Source of the DNA: Corynebacterium haematomassiliense
GTDB taxonomy: Bacteria > Actinomycetota > Actinomycetes > Mycobacteriales > Mycobacteriaceae
DNA: 64,000 bases
Assembly: GCF_013978595.1 (NCBI RefSeq)
Contig: NZ_JACDTZ010000001.1
Coordinates: 372,001-436,000, forward strand
Direction of reading: 5' to 3'
Position numbers and translations under genes: made by a program. Below the pieces are notes generated by a model. The model was not told the DNA's origin. It saw only the letters and a program-made list of their open reading frames with translations, and ran no database searches. Shown one piece after another: positions 62,947 to 64,000 of the stretch (its first letter is position 1; every line of letters begins with the position of its first letter).

Positions 62947-63390
62947 ATGGCCGATAACTACAAGACCATCGTCGTCGGCTCCGACGGTTCCAAGTCCTCT
63001 CTGCTGGCCGTTGAGCGCGCCGCGAAGATTGCAGCTGCGTTCGGTTCAACCCTCGTCATCGGTACCGCGTACTACGAGAACGAGGAAGAGGCCGCGAAGA
63101 CGCTGCGTCAGGATTCCGTGACCATCCTGGGTGACCAGAAGGCGCTGGAGAACCTCGAGGGCGCAGCTGAGCACGCCCGCGCCGCAGGCGCACCGGACGT
63201 GCAGACCGCAACCCGCCCGGGCACCCCGGTGCAGGCGCTGATGGCCATCGTCAACGACAACAAGGCGGACCTGCTCGTGGTGGGCAACCGCGGCATCAAC
63301 TCCCTGACCGGCCGCCTGCTGGGCTCCGTGCCGGCGGACGTCGCGCGTCAGTCCGACTGCGACGTCATGATCGTTCACACGGTCAACTAA
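62947..63390 (+). CDS. Universal stress protein
   Basis: A 147-aa UspA-fold protein: NYKTIVVGSDGSKSSLLAVE at the start and the canonical ATP-binding signature VVGNRGINSLTGRLLGSVPA at the end. The RBS GAAAGGTG is 7 nt before the ATG. It is paralogous to the gene 59 bp upstream. Both probably bind nucleotide in the cytoplasm and act in stress persistence, by family analogy. Confidence 0.9.
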   Translation: MADNYKTIVVGSDGSKSSLLAVERAAKIAAAFGSTLVIGTAYYENEEEAAKTLRQDSVTILGDQKALENLEGAAEHARAAGAPDVQTATRPGTPVQALMAIVNDNKADLLVVGNRGINSLTGRLLGSVPADVARQSDCDVMIVHTVN

Positions 63391-63394
63391 GGCA

Positions 63395-64000
63395 CTATTC
63401 GCCGACCACCGTCAGCGTCTGCGTGGCGCGGGTGACGGCGACGTAGAGGTCTTGCCACCCCTGTGGCGAGGCCTCTTTAATTTTGCTCGGCTCCACCACC
63501 ACGACGTTGTCGAACTCCAGGCCCTTCATCTCGCCGACGTTGTCGGCGTCAATAACGGCGGTTAAGCCGTCGCGCTTCTCGACGAGGCTAAAGTCCTCCA
63601 CGAACTGCACCGGCACGCCGGATTCGCGGATCGCCTCCGGGACGGTGGCCTCCGGGTCAATCTCGGCCAGGATCTCGGCAGCGTAGTCCGCGATCTCCTT
63701 CGGCGTGCGGTAGTTCACCGTCAGCTCGTGCAGGCGGAAACGGTTGCCCACAAAAGGCTCCAGCGCGTTGGTCCAGTCGTCGACGCCGGCGGGGGAGGAC
63801 GTCTGGGCAGTGTCGCCCACGAGCGTCATCCACCGCGACGGGCAGCGGCGGAACACCATGCGCCACTCCATGGGGGACAGCTCCTGCGCTTCGTCGACAA
63901 TGACGTGACCGTACGCCCACGTCTGGTCCGCGCGTGCGCGCTGCGCGGTGGAGCGGGTGTCCGTCTCCCGTTGGCGGCTGGCGAGCGTCTCCGCGTCGAT
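63395..64000 (-). CDS. HelD/HelR-like superfamily 1 ATPase, C-terminal part (runs off window)
   Basis: The minus-strand frame is open to the window edge, 201 codons plus stop. It contains motif II HVIVDEAQELSPMEWRMVF, TLVGDTAQTSSPAG (motif III), LTVNYRTPKEIADYAAEI (motif IV), VVVEPSKI and LYVAVTRATQTLTVVGE (motif VI). The DEAQELS and MEWRMVFRR wording fits HelR/HelD proteins, which recycle stalled RNA polymerase, better than UvrD or RecB. The N-terminal part lies outside. Confidence 0.8.
   Translation of the reverse strand: MDAETLASRQRETDTRSTAQRARADQTWAYGHVIVDEAQELSPMEWRMVFRRCPSRWMTLVGDTAQTSSPAGVDDWTNALEPFVGNRFRLHELTVNYRTPKEIADYAAEILAEIDPEATVPEAIRESGVPVQFVEDFSLVEKRDGLTAVIDADNVGEMKGLEFDNVVVVEPSKIKEASPQGWQDLYVAVTRATQTLTVVGE

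Noticed and set aside
60245-63049. 934-residue minus-strand open frame
   Set aside because: Antisense to uvrB and a Usp gene; His/Val/Leu-rich composition typical of reverse-strand GC-rich noise.

Overview
The window looks like chromosomal DNA of a Corynebacterium. It is GC-rich. It carries an antigen-85/corynomycolyltransferase-type enzyme, which implies a mycolate envelope. The order of housekeeping genes (gltX, then IclR regulator-leuC-leuD, gpsA, ddl, DUF3515 gene, thiL, ung, DAK2 protein, recG, rsmD, coaD, amino-acid ABC operon, polA, rpsA, coaE, uvrB) is the order I know from this genus. No species is claimed.

Layout. 1-2600: the 3' part of a secreted PHB-depolymerase-like esterase, then a gene-poor stretch with an 18-bp inverted repeat, a 27-bp tandem repeat, an AT-richer hypothetical gene and decayed sequence. 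2601-9834: gltX, tRNA-Gln, then a 5.3-kb segment (mycolyltransferase-like gene plus a three-gene iron-type ABC importer) bracketed by two identical tRNA-Glu genes. 9856-16760: PhzF-like isomerase, small HD alarmone-hydrolase-like protein, FAD/NAD(P)-binding protein, then two divergent secreted phosphatases (a wall/membrane-anchored metallophosphoesterase and a Tat-exported PhoD) sharing a PHO-box-like upstream region, and a leftover PhzF C-terminus. 16769-22192: two coupled YhgE/Pip membrane proteins and a deletion scar joining the start of a cysteine-synthase-like gene to the end of a PLP decarboxylase gene. 22230-37201: leucine biosynthesis with its regulator, YbjN pair, MutT1-like sanitiser, gpsA-ddl, thiL-ung-DAK2-recG-rsmD-coaD-TSUP. 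37292-42723 (minus strand): polar amino-acid ABC importer, secreted protein, MFS exporter with MarR regulator, small membrane protein. 43261-52632: accessory region with a complete IS21-family element, a lipoprotein, an unrecognised 413-aa protein and a type III restriction-modification pair, ending 250 bp from the 3' end of a tRNA-Leu gene. 52884-64000: tRNA-Leu, polA, YkvI-like transporter, rpsA, coaE, DUF4259 gene, uvrB, two universal stress proteins, and the C-terminus of a HelD/HelR-like ATPase cut by the window edge.

The most unusual signals are a DNA-level 11-mer (GCYTATCGACG) that I count 13 times in this window, in coding sequence in several reading frames and in intergenic DNA, but not between 40.1 and 54.1 kb, which includes the accessory region; the tRNA-Glu-bracketed iron/mycolyl cassette; the siderophore-like deletion scar; and the unknown gene trailing the type III restriction operon. 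No function is asserted for any of these beyond what the sequence supports.
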